This document shows positions 12,250 to 23,439 of a stretch of 64,000 nucleotides of DNA, piece by piece. Made by a program: the position numbers and the translations under genes. The stretch's first letter is position 1; every line of letters begins with the position of its first letter. The notes beneath the pieces were generated by a model. It made no database searches and had not been told where the DNA came from. It saw only the letters and a program-made list of their open reading frames with translations. This DNA is from Adineta steineri. Lineage: Eukaryota > Rotifera > Eurotatoria > Adinetida > Adinetidae. The stretch spans positions 496,001-560,000 of the forward strand of contig CAJNOI010000037.1 of the NCBI GenBank assembly GCA_905250115.1. Reading direction: 5' to 3'.

Positions 12250-12413
12250 CAGAGATGGGCAACTCCGGAATTGAAGTTGCTCATCTCTGATGGATATTTG
12301 TTGCTTTTCTCTTACACGTCATGAGATCCACCGGAGTTGAGTCGGAGTTGGAAAAAGCACCAAGTCCAACTCCACTCCAACTTCAACTCCGGAGTTGGAG
12401 TTGCCCATCTCTG
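12250..12413. mobile_element. hAT-type miniature inverted-repeat element with 8-bp target duplication
   Basis: The block starts CAGAGATGGGCAACTCCGG and ends CCGGAGTTGGAGTTGCCCATCTCTG, so the outer 17 bases are perfect inverted repeats (CAGAGATGGGCAACTCC). The interior is an imperfect palindrome of GGAGTTG/CAACTCC units. It is flanked by ATTATTA (12243-12249, the next base is N) and AATTATTA (12414-12421), which fits an 8-bp target duplication. CAGNGATGGGCAA-like ends and 8-bp duplications are characteristic of hAT transposons. At 164 bp it cannot encode a transposase and must have been moved by a partner element. Confidence 0.75.
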
Positions 12414-12421
12414 AATTATTA

Positions 12422-12899
12422 ATTACAAGTAGTTATTTTAATGGAACAAATTTTAGATAGGATACAAACAAACTATTCATGATGAAAGATTTTCAAGTGC
12501 CTGAATAATATCTCAATTCGTTTATATGTGTTTATGAAGTTTGATAGCATAAGTTATTCTCGAGTTAGAACGATTTTAAGAGAAAATAAATAATTACAAG
12601 CTTTAATCATTATATATTGTGATATTGAAAACTCTAGTATTTTATCTATTTTAATCGATTGTATTTTATCGATAAAAAACCGTATGTGACCCGTGAAGAA
12701 TATATATATTTCTTTTATGAATACTACAATTTATTAAACATACACCAATTCTATGCATTAGACTAGTTAATAGTATTAAATTACTTTTATTCAAAGTTAT
12801 TACCTGAATGTGTGTATAGTTAATTAAAATACATTAGATATGAAAATCGACAAAATATGTACGATTTAAAGTATCTAAAATAAACGTATATAATGACTC
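12422..12899. other. AT-rich intergenic stretch
   Basis: No open frame, repeat or RNA gene recognised between the miniature element and the pseudogene that follows. Confidence 0.4.
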
Positions 12900-13193
12900 G
12901 TTTTCAATTGCAATTGATATAAGTAGTCACAGAGAATTTATGAAGGAAAATTCCCTATATCATTATAATCAGTTCAGCAAGTTCTAGAATATAACAATGA
13001 TGTCTCGTTAGGTGTATTATTGGATTTATGAAATTTTTTTAAAGAATATACAGATAATAGAGGACAATTATTAGATACACAACAACTTTTCATTTATAAT
13101 GAATTAGAGATAAGATAGAAAAATTTACTCTCTCATCTATCTAGTAGTTATGAAAATTTTGATTCAACAAATGTTCTTATCCTGAGAGATTAA
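12900..13193 (+). pseudogene. Protein-coding relic, family unknown
   Basis: One plus-strand frame from about 12969 to 13193 reads as sensible protein (blocks such as SVQQVLEYNNDVSLGVLLDL and LLSHLSSSYENFDSTNVL) but is broken by in-frame stops near 13036 and 13118. Just upstream, a second frame (containing SSHREFMKENSLYHYNQF) continues the same kind of sequence, implying a frameshift near 12960. Consistent coding character across several stops suggests a dead gene rather than chance. I do not recognise the family. Confidence 0.4.
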
Positions 13194-13571
13194 TTCCAAA
13201 GTTTTAATTTTTCAGTGTAAATAGTGTCCGATAATGGGCTATATTAATTTAAAAGGAATTTGCTTCGATAATGTCTGAACCATTTTTTTTCTATCAAGAG
13301 AAATTTTAGTTTGTATTCTGTCGAAATCATTTATCTCTTCTTTTTTTTCAATTTCGGTTCTGCTTAGAATGGAAAGATCGATTACCTGAAATAAATTCAA
13401 ATAATCTTTGTAGTATATAAAAGAAATTTTTATCTTTTTGTTTGAAAAAAAATTTAATTAACTTCGTATTGTTTACATTATGCACTTCACACGCACACAT
13501 TTTTAAATAAAGGAAATATCATAAACTGAATGAATGTATATTTGTCAATTGAAATATATAAATGAAGATAT
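13194..13571. other. Intergenic stretch, 3' side of CHMP1
   Basis: T-rich sequence with no open frames. It contains the presumed 3' UTR of the minus-strand CHMP1 gene that ends at 13572. Nothing else recognised. Confidence 0.35.
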
Positions 13572-14281
13572 TTATGTCGCGTGACGAAGAGCAGCTAAAC
13601 GTTGATTTTGTTCCGCAGCCACTTGTTGCGCTGGTGTATGTATTGTTTGTGGAATTGCTGGAGTAGCATCGAGTTGTGCACGAATATCTAAATTATTTTC
13701 ATCAGCAATTTGACGTAAAAGATCATGTACAGCTTCAGTTGGTGTACTTGTTGCCATAGCATTATTCATTGCATCATTCATTACCTTATCTTTAACATCA
13801 AAATCTTCGAATGACTAAATAAATAAATTTAATATTGTATAAGAATATATGATAAACAATAATTTCACAAACTTGTTCGAATTTTTCCATAACTTTAGCT
13901 AATTCCGCAGCATTCATATCCTTATTTACATGCTCAAGCATTTTATTAACTTGTTTCATATTTTTAACCATGACGCTTTGTGCATTTGCTTGTTGAATCT
14001 ACACATTAAATAAATATGAACTAGTTTTTCCAATGAAAGAAAATTTTTACTTTAGAAATCACACTATCAATACGTGAAGCCATAATAAGAAATTGATTAT
14101 GTGATGTTCGATTTTGAATAGCTGTTTCAGCATAGATACGAGCCGTTTCAACATCACCCGATTTTTTCAATGCATCTAATGCTTTTTTTCGACTTGCTTC
14201 ATATTTTTTTTCAGCTGCAGATGCTTCTTTTTCAATCATTTTTTTCGTAAATCGAAGATTAAATTCAGCATTGGTATTCAT
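13572..14281 (-). CDS. CHMP1: ESCRT-III subunit CHMP1 (charged multivesicular body protein 1)
   Basis: Three exons, 14051-14281, 13873-13998 and 13572-13814, join in phase to a 199-aa protein, the usual CHMP1 length. The basic N-terminal helical half (FNLRFTKKMIEKEA, ARIYAETAIQNR, FLIMASRIDSV) matches the ESCRT-III core. The acidic C-terminal half ends in AAEQNQRLAALRHAT, which fits the MIT-interacting motif that recruits Vps4 and spastin. ESCRT-III polymers remodel membranes in endosomal sorting and cytokinetic abscission. The start at 14281 is favoured because the family begins a few residues before the FNL motif; an ATG nine codons upstream would add an atypical leader. The gene diverges from the small ORF at 14815. 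Confidence 0.92.
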
Positions 14282-14814
14282 GATAATACACTTCCAAGTC
14301 AACAGAATGAATAATAGTGATGAAGAAATAAAGTTATGATTATATTAAACGAACTGTTGGATATGCTAAAGGTAGAAATTGGATAATGTCAGAATAGATG
14401 TCATAACGATAGATGTCAGTAGTTTATAGAACAGATGATTTATGTTTTAAACAGCGGATCAAATAACTATTTCATTAGCATTACTATCGATAGTAGGAGA
14501 TGCATTGAAAAGAAAAATATCAAAAATACGTGATACCATTATCTGAATTGTATATAGAATTCAACAAGATCCGGTTGCTTAGTCATTGTAGATAGATTTT
14601 ATATAATATCAGCGTAGATACTGCTTTAAAACGCTAATAGTAATTCTCCTGTTTTAAATTAATGATGGTATCAGTAGAAAAAAGAATACTGTTCTATAGT
14701 TTTATTCTAAATATAATTTGTGCGCTTTCAATAAATTCTTATTTCGAAATAAATACGTAATTTACGTACGAATGATTTCTATTTGATATTGTTTTTCCAT
14801 TATAACCTTCAGTT
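14282..14814. promoter_or_regulatory. Divergent intergenic region between CHMP1 and a small ORF
   Basis: This 533-base region separates two genes read away from each other and so must carry the CHMP1 promoter. No TATA box or other defined site stands out from the AT-rich background; assignment by position only. Confidence 0.3.
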
Positions 14815-15219
14815 ATGATTTCTTGCAATATCCGTTCGCCAAATATTAATCCATGCAACGGCGTATCTCTGTATCATAATAATAGTAATTGTCGTAATCA
14901 AAATTTAAAAACTTCTCGTTCACCAAAGTATTATCGTCCTCTTCAACATCTTTATAAGACAACTTATTCACCAGTAAATGGTAGTAATTTAACTCGTATT
15001 GATTTTTCTTCTGTCAATCGTCCATCAGAAAAATATAAAACAACCAATATGACTTATGGTAGTTTTCATTATAACAATTGGGCATTTAGACAAAAAAATC
15101 GACCTATGAAATACGATAGACAACCTTTAACTCGACACAACAATAAACCGATAAACGATACATGTTGTCCGACTATTTGTTGTAATAATAATAATACACT
15201 GAATCGGTTCAATTATTAA
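14815..15219 (+). CDS. Small Asn/Arg/Tyr-rich hypothetical protein, 134 aa
   Basis: An uninterrupted ATG-to-TAA frame with balanced third positions, unlike the surrounding AT-rich noise. The product is basic and polar (many Asn, Arg, Tyr, Ser) and ends with a Cys-Cys-Pro-Thr-Ile-Cys-Cys cluster followed by an Asn run. There is no signal peptide, membrane segment or known domain. CTTCAG occurs just before the ATG and could be a splice acceptor, so this may be the last exon of a longer gene. The Arg/Tyr/Pro periodicity recalls cytoskeleton-associated or ciliary low-complexity proteins, but that is only an impression. Confidence 0.5.
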   Translation: MISCNIRSPNINPCNGVSLYHNNSNCRNQNLKTSRSPKYYRPLQHLYKTTYSPVNGSNLTRIDFSSVNRPSEKYKTTNMTYGSFHYNNWAFRQKNRPMKYDRQPLTRHNNKPINDTCCPTICCNNNNTLNRFNY

Positions 15220-15991
15220 ACAAAGTAGAATCATACGAATTCAAATAAATGGACTCAAAGGAAGTCAAAAGCTTCGATACTTTTTATAGGTAGAAACAGC
15301 ATCGATAGTTTGTATGAAAAAAGAAGAAAAAATAAAAACAGATTTCAAAGAAAGTTGTATTTTTTATGTAAACCTATGTCAATACGCTAATTATATGTTT
15401 ATTTACGTGCTTACAATTTCATTTCATTCTGAATGGCTTTTTGAAAAGTATGTTTGGAGGTTTTTATATTTTTCTTGTAATGCATAATCTTGTGTTATTT
15501 ATTTTTCAAGTTTTTGGTAATAATATGATTATGCAGAAGATAAAGACGATGATAGAATATATTATATTATATTGCTTTCTTTTCTTCTATTTGCTTTTCA
15601 TACTTTTTGAAGGAAGCATTGTGTTGATGAATAATAAATATGAAGTAATCTTGAGAACACAATCACTTTTTTTTTCGTTTTGTCTAGTCAGAATTACGCG
15701 ATGGAAATTTTAGTTCTCCAAGATAAAACTGTCTTAAACATACAATAAATCATTTCTTCTTATTAAACTTTGAGACAGGTCATATTACACACAAATAATA
15801 TTTGTAATTCAAGTAAACCTATGATTAGTTCTCACTCAAATATCAACTACCATATCTGACAAATTCAATGATACTTCATACGATAGTTTTAATAATATTC
15901 TAAATTCATTCATATATATATATTTCATAACAAAATTCCAAACGGATAAAAAGACAAAAAAAAACTTGAATATTGTAATATAATAATTATT
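15220..15991. other. Convergent intergenic stretch
   Basis: Lies between the plus-strand ORF ending at 15219 and the minus-strand gene ending at 15992, so both 3' UTRs are expected here. A 90-codon plus-strand frame at 15441-15713 is mostly Phe/Leu/Ile from T-rich DNA and is not taken as a gene. Confidence 0.4.
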
Positions 15992-16643
15992 TTATTTCCT
16001 TGATGATGATGATGTTTGTTTAAGAAAATGATGAACTTTTGGAAAAATATTTAAACGTAAAGTTAATGAATACAATTCATCTTTTGATATTTGTCCATTA
16101 ACTAAATGGAGAGGAAAAAAAACTTCATGAAACAAATTAAATAACAACGTACCATCTTCATCAAATAATGAAAACATTTTATCAATCATCGTACGTCGAT
16201 ATCGTTCACGTTTTAATTCTTGTTGACGATTAACGTTTGTCTGATCATAAATTTGACCAACGGCACCATTAGAATAACTCGGTATAGGCAAACGTCGATA
16301 GACTTTATATGAATTGACTTGTGGTGGATACATCGATGATGTCGAATGATCGATTACTTGAACAATTGCAGCAGGATAAGATGAGGGTGGTGAATTTGCT
16401 AAAGGAAGAATTTAAAGATTATATTCAAAATAATTTCGATTTACCTTTATAAATAGGTAAAGCATTTGATGGTGTTGTTAATATTAAAAATAAAAATATA
16501 AACAAATGTAATTGATTGATTACATTTAGTTTAATTGTTACATCTTTATCATAATGTAAATAATTATTTGAATAAAAAATTTGTTTATAAAAATCATCAT
16601 TATTATTATTTTCTTGCATCGGTATAAAATATTTTATAATCAT
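15992..16643 (-). CDS. Single-EF-hand protein with an N-terminal hydrophobic segment, 184 aa
   Basis: Exons 16445-16643, 16153-16398 and 15992-16101 join in phase (555 bases). Splicing out 16102-16152 creates a canonical EF-hand loop, DEDVNGQISKDE, with Asp at 1 and 3, Asn at 5, Gly at 6, Ile at 8 and Glu at 12. That is strong evidence that the intron is real and that the protein binds calcium. A segment at about residues 42-57 (LHLFIFLFLILTTPSNA) looks like a signal anchor or late signal peptide. Pro/Ser/Tyr-rich sequence follows, then a basic helix (RQQELKRERYRRTMIDKMF) leading into the EF-hand. The start is uncertain: Met at 16643 or 16619, since acceptor-like sites lie just upstream. The family is not recognised. 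Confidence 0.6.
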
Positions 16644-18119
16644 AAATACATAATTGAATGGATAACTAGAAAAACAAACTATAGAATAGAACACTGATCT
16701 ATAATAGAAAATAAAAGAAAGAAATAATATCATTTATTAAAATAGAAATTTTTTGCATTTTTATTATCTATGCATAGACCATGTCATTCATGTTCACTGA
16801 ATAAATTAATTATTGCACCATGCATATAGTTTTTTTTGTTCCAGTACAAAATAAACATTGAGACAATTGACGTAAGGATGATTGTATTAGGTATTTATAA
16901 CTCGTGTGCATATGTAGATAGATAGATATTTATACTGTAATTATCTTCGTTGTCATATGCAGATGTAAATGCATATGGAGAACACAAGCGCATTGTGTCA
17001 CCTTGATTGACAAGAGAGAGAGAAAGAAGAAGAAGAAAAAAAAAGGTAAAATTATCACAAAAAAATGAACATACTATGGTATTTTTTTCCACTATATAGA
17101 TGAAGGTAATTGTAATTCTGATTACAGACAACAACCTTTGATTTCGATATAGAAAAGTCAACAGGTTTTTTTCTCTTTCTTCTTTACGATATCTATAAGA
17201 TATCAAAAAATGATAATATTCACTCGAGGACAAATCGTATCACTCTCAAAAACTAATGATCATGATTAATGTACTGCGTAGAAATTTTTAGAAGACAAGG
17301 TTTAATTCTATACTAATAAACATATTCTCATATTTATCAACAAAATTTAAAATTTCGATTAGTATCAAAAATGATAAATCTATCTAACTATTAAAATAAT
17401 CTAAGATAATTCTTTTGATTTCTTATCAGAGGAAAAAAAGAAAAACCAAACTAGGTATAATCACCTCTTATAGAACATATGTAAGAATTTTGTCAAATGT
17501 CGTTCGATTATCTAGACAAGATTTCCTTTGTAACGGCATATTCTTACATAATTATTAATAAAAAAAAAGTGTCTATTCGAAGGACATAACAGTTGTCGTC
17601 TCGCTATAAACCATCAATGATCATCTTTTATTTCTATATGTTACACTGATCTTCATCATTGGATGTAGATATACGTGTACATACATATACATGTCATTCT
17701 CTCATAGAGACAAATTAGTTTTATACTAAAACATTCTGTTGTCAAATATACATCCATCTGTATATACACGTGATCTACTATCCTATTATCCTTCACCATC
17801 GACAGTAAAGATACAAATGGAATAGTATATTTCACAATCGTACGACGAGTCGACGATATATATATATATATATATATAAATTGAATAATCTGAAAAACAG
17901 GATTATCATACATGTTTTTTTGCATACTTATGAATTAACATAACACGCATTCTCGATCAGCATTATTATCACGTTTAACACCTACATCTTTATAATTAAT
18001 GACGAAAAAAAAATGTCATCGTCTTTAATGAAAAATAGTTAAAGATATCTTTTCTCTGTTATTGTTATTATTAATTCTAATGTTTCTCCATTGCTATGCA
18101 ACAAGAAAGGTTAACTCAA
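16644..18119. other. AT-rich intergenic stretch with a (TA)n tract
   Basis: Open frames at 16895-17233 and 17656-17925 on the minus strand are low-complexity and not supported. A dinucleotide TA run occupies about 17856-17878. No other structure recognised. Confidence 0.35.
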
Positions 18120-18783
18120 TCAAATTTCTTCCTATAGACAAATAATAATTGGAACAAAAAAAAAAAGAAATCATGAATTTAAATTTGTAATAACTTACGT
18201 TTATTTTCATTAGATGAGTAATGCTCACCTTATTTTTTATTTCTATCTTTGATTTCATTTTTTGTCGTTGACTTATTTTTTTTTCTTCTTCTTCCACCTA
18301 CATTATAAAAAATTAAAAGAAAAGCTATAGGTTCTTTCACTCTCTCTTTCCTGCTGCTTCCTTTTTTGTCATCAAATCTACAATTGTCAATGTTGATAAT
18401 TATATATATGTATTCATGACGATCGTTCAGAATTTCTTCTTGTAAAAAAAAAGAATTTAAATATTTAAAAATAACTATTTTATGTTTTTCTTGTAAACAT
18501 TAAAAGAATTATTTCAATATATCTATATACTTACTTCGACAAATTGCAATCACATTGATCAATCCATGATTGCACGGTATCAATGGTTTTTATTTCAAGG
18601 TGCATTTCTTTTTTCTACACTGTACTTAGTATAAAAAAAAAACGAAAAGTAATCGCTTTTTCTCAATTGAAAGCGTATTTATGAATATTTGTTTGATAAT
18701 CGATTGTTCAAGGTTAAGAAAAGGTTATCTTTCTTTTCTTCCTCAATGTATATAATAGTAAAACTTACATACGAATCATTCAT
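18120..18783 (-). CDS. Small Lys/Glu-rich hypothetical protein, five exons
   Basis: A chain of minus-strand exons joins in phase: 18769-18783 (15 bases, ATG with an in-frame stop upstream), 18535-18614, 18341-18377, 18229-18297 (or extended to 18199, where a second in-phase donor exists) and 18120-18131, ending GAA GAA ATT TGA. Donors are GTAAGT, GTAAGT, GTGAAA and GTGAGC or GTAAGT; acceptors end TAG. The roughly 70-80-aa product has a Trp/Asp/Cys-containing first third (TVQSWIDQCDCNLS) and a strongly charged second half (EEEEKK, RQKMKSKIEIKNK) likely to form one helix. No family recognised. Phase agreement over four introns is the main support; the individual exons are short, so caution is needed. 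Confidence 0.42.
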
Positions 18784-19680
18784 GTATATGAATAGGGTAT
18801 ACTAGAAAAAGAGATAACCATTGTTCAATATTATTATTGATGAGTAATATTTAGTACAATACGATATTGAAAAATATTTGATACAAAGTTTTAAAAAATC
18901 ATTTCTTTGTTCTCGTATAAAGTGTTAAAGTGGAATCATATTTCTTTCTATATTCTATACATAGGGCATACTAGCAAAAAAAAAGTGAAGTAATAAAGAT
19001 TGTGTCAACGATACTATTAGGCATATACCAATATGATGATTTCACACTGTGTAAATGATTCAGTAACAGACAAAGAATTGAAAAAATGTTATGTTAATAA
19101 TATCATTGTTGATGTTCTATCAAAAAACAAATGATCGAATGTTGTACAAATATATTATTATCATCATTTTTTACGAAAAAATGATTATTGAATTCAGTAC
19201 TTTTATGTATCAGATGAGATATTTCTTTTTTTTTTCAAATAAAATAGTAACTATTACTATATTCAAATAAAATATCTAATCAATGATATGTTAAATCAAT
19301 ATTTGATAGTGAATAATGATCGTACAAATGACATAAACACTTTATGTCCTTGAACAACGGCCAGCTGTCAAAGAAGAAACTAAATAAATAAGTTGTTTCA
19401 TTTTACTTACATTATTTACTACACTCAAACACCATATTATGTATAAGAAAGAGAAAGTCTAAATACGTGTACATGTATTAATCAATTTACCATTAGAAGA
19501 AAATAAGTATTAATTGAGAAAAATAGGGATCGATATATTTATTTCTTTTTTTTGACTAATGAGAATATCTTCATTCGTACTTCATATAATACTAGATAAC
19601 TTGTTTACTTGATGAGAGGCAAAAAAAGCAAACATAAGCGAGTATTCAAAACTATATATATATATATAAAATAGATGAAA
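18784..19680. other. AT-rich intergenic stretch
   Basis: It contains the 3' side of EMC10 (stop at 19681) and the upstream side of the small charged gene. A (TA)n stretch lies near 19655-19670. Nothing else supported. Confidence 0.35.
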
Positions 19681-20641
19681 CTATCTTCCACCATCTGTAA
19701 AAGCACTTTGAAGAACAAAAATAACGACGATTGGTAATAAATATTTCCACTAAAAATAGAAAAATATTTTTGTATTTCTCTAAAGATTATTGTACAACTT
19801 ACATATTTAAGTATAAATGGACGATTGTCGTTTTCTTGTGCATTTAATTTTGCTTCTCTCTCACGTTTAAGTTTTTCAAGAAAATGTTGTGTTTCCGGTC
19901 TATTCATATAAAAGTTATATTTAGAAAAAAGAAGAGAAGAATTAAACTCTCGGCTTACTGCGGTCCAAGGTTATTAAATTGTAAATTCAAAGGAACTTTA
20001 TATATGAGATCATTTTTTAATTCTAATGTAGATAAATTCGAAAAACTACATGTAGAATTATTTGTTAAAATAAATGCACTATTAATATAACCATTTTCAT
20101 TAATAAATAAATTGATTGTATAATGAAATTGTGCTTGTAAAATGAGACACTAAAAAAATAATACTTTCAATTAATAAAATAACAAAAATAATATTTTTAA
20201 ATTTTATACCAATGGTATTGACGTCATGGTATAATCTTGCAGTAAACGACGTTTAAAAATGACCTTTAATGTATAATATGAATGTGAATTTAATTGAAAT
20301 TCCTTTAGGAAAAAAGAGAGAATGAGACATTTATCGATAATATGATTTTGATAATAAATTAACCTCGATTAATCGTTTATATTGTAACGATAATATCGTA
20401 CGTGAAGGTGCTAATTCAATTTTTGATTGTCTTGAAAGACGTATATTCATTTTAGCAAACGATGAAAATTTTCCATCTATCACATTATCTTCAAAATTGA
20501 GCAATATAGAATCATCGGTTGTATCATCAAATGTCTTTGATAAAAAAAAAATTTGAAAATTTTAATTTTTTTAAACAAAATTAATTTAATTACCGAGATG
20601 AGTTCTAATAAAAGAACAAAGATGATAAACTTGAACATCAT
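19681..20641 (-). CDS. EMC10: ER membrane protein complex subunit 10
   Basis: Six exons (20594-20641, 20364-20534, 20210-20302, 19959-20149, 19803-19899, 19681-19749) give 222 aa. Met-Met-Phe-Lys followed by a hydrophobic run forms a signal peptide. The lumenal part follows, with a Cys pair (CLILQ... and ...NNSTCSF). A charged amphipathic helix (TQHFLEKLKREREAK) leads into a final membrane segment (YLLPIVVIFVLQSAF) and a short TDGGR tail. This order and the C-terminal pattern FIERL...KYW-YI-P-V--F---S match vertebrate EMC10. The EMC inserts tail-anchored and multi-pass proteins at the ER. It shares a 138-bp divergent spacer with RNF121, another ER/Golgi membrane gene. Confidence 0.85.
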
Positions 20642-20779
20642 GACTGAGCATTTTTTTAAATAGATCTATTTACTTCCAGCGACTATCATTTTATTCGAGA
20701 TTCAATTCCACCAATGAATGATTACTTATTCTATAACCACGTTTACTTATTTGTATTCACTCACAATAGTAAGATAATC
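20642..20779. promoter_or_regulatory. Short divergent promoter region between EMC10 and RNF121
   Basis: Only 138 bases separate the two start codons, which face apart, so transcription of both genes probably begins here. Both products act in the secretory pathway, so co-regulation is plausible but unproven. No defined motif is claimed. Confidence 0.4.
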
Positions 20780-22133
<1,354 letters not shown>

Positions 22134-22304
22134 TACAATTGAGATTATTTCAAGAATGAGTTGAATAGACATTGTTTTTTCTTTTATGTTATCGATTTAC
22201 CATACATATATATATATAAATTAAAAAAATAAATATAATGTTATTTATTTTTCTGTTATTGTTACCGGAAGTATTAATATTCTTGCAGAATTTGCTTTTA
22301 GAAA

Positions 22305-23339
22305 ATGAATTTTAAAGATCAATTGTATACTTTGGGATGGTCCATAAAAATGGACTTTTTAGAAGGAAATAAACAACGTATTGACGATGTTAAAAAACAA
22401 TTACTTGATGTAAGTGTAATTCTTATCTTGAATTAATCATTTCTTTTAATTTATAGAGTGATTTACGACAATCTGGAGAAAAAGCTTTACCTGAATTAGG
22501 AAAACTTGATCAAGTATGACTTCAACAAATCTATTCTTATTATCTATTTCGTTTCATTTATTCAGACAACAAAACCATATATTGTACAATTACATAAAAC
22601 TCGTAATGTAACAGCACCTAAAGATAATGAATCAGGATCACATAGACCGCATCTTTATCGATTATTGATTACTGATGGACATGTTTTTCAAAATGCACTC
22701 GTTTTACCATCACTTCGAAATTTTAAGTATAGAAAATGAATAGAATTATCTTTTTTTAAAACTTTTTAGTTTGAATTATTAGTTTAGATACACCACCTGG
22801 TGTTAAAATTTTATTAAAACCAAAAACAAAAGTATCCAATGGATTTTATATATTAAATGATCAAACATGTGAAGTTCTTGGTGGAACAGTCAATGAACTT
22901 GCTCAAAAATGGAAATTAAATAAAGTTTGAAATTTAATCTCAAAAATTGATTTTATTTTTTCGTCATTTAGCTAATGGGTAAACATGTTCGAACATTAAT
23001 TGGTGAAGGAGCACCACCACCATGGGTTCCATTTGGTACTAAACAAAAATCGGCAACGACGGGTTAGTTTATCTATTGTTTTCTTATTTATAATTTATCG
23101 TAATTATAAATAGTTGATACTACTCAACGATCAATGGATATAGCAAAATCGCAACAAACCAATGAAGAAGATCCAGAATTTGTTCGTCAACGTCGTGCTG
23201 CTATTGATACTCTTCTTACTAATCGAGTATCAAAAACACAACGATTTGCTAATCAAGATGTTATTAAAGGTACAAATTTAGCAAAAGGTTTTCAACAAGC
23301 TAGTCAACGAATGCCAACTGAAAGACCAAATACAGCTTC
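22305..23339 (+). CDS. TDRD3: Tudor domain-containing protein 3, N-terminal part (cut by gap)
   Basis: Exons 22305-22409, 22457-22513, 22566-22726, 22783-22924, 22972-23062 and 23113-23339 join in phase. They encode the DUF1767/RMI1-like OB-fold N-terminus: an LYRLLITDGH strand, LDTPPGVKILL, ILNDQTCEVLGG, then GEGAPPPWVPFG and an EFVRQRRAAIDTL helix, all closely matching vertebrate TDRD3. TDRD3 binds methyl-arginine marks through its Tudor domain and scaffolds topoisomerase TOP3B on RNA and R-loops. The UBA and Tudor domains would follow, but the sequence runs into the N gap. The sequence after the gap shows no continuation, so the rest is missing or displaced in this assembly. Confidence 0.85.
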
Positions 23340-23439
23340 NNNNNNNNNNNNNNNNNNNNNNNNNNNNNNNNNNNNNNNNNNNNNNNNNNNNNNNNNNNNN
23401 NNNNNNNNNNNNNNNNNNNNNNNNNNNNNNNNNNNNNNN
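23340..23439. other. Assembly gap, 100 N
   Basis: A 100-N placeholder that truncates TDRD3 in its sixth exon. Real size unknown. Confidence 0.99.

Noticed and set aside
16895-17925. Two minus-strand frames of 112 and 89 codons
   Set aside because: They are dominated by low-complexity Tyr/Ile/Phe/Leu from AT repeats, including the (TA)n tract, with no splice context.
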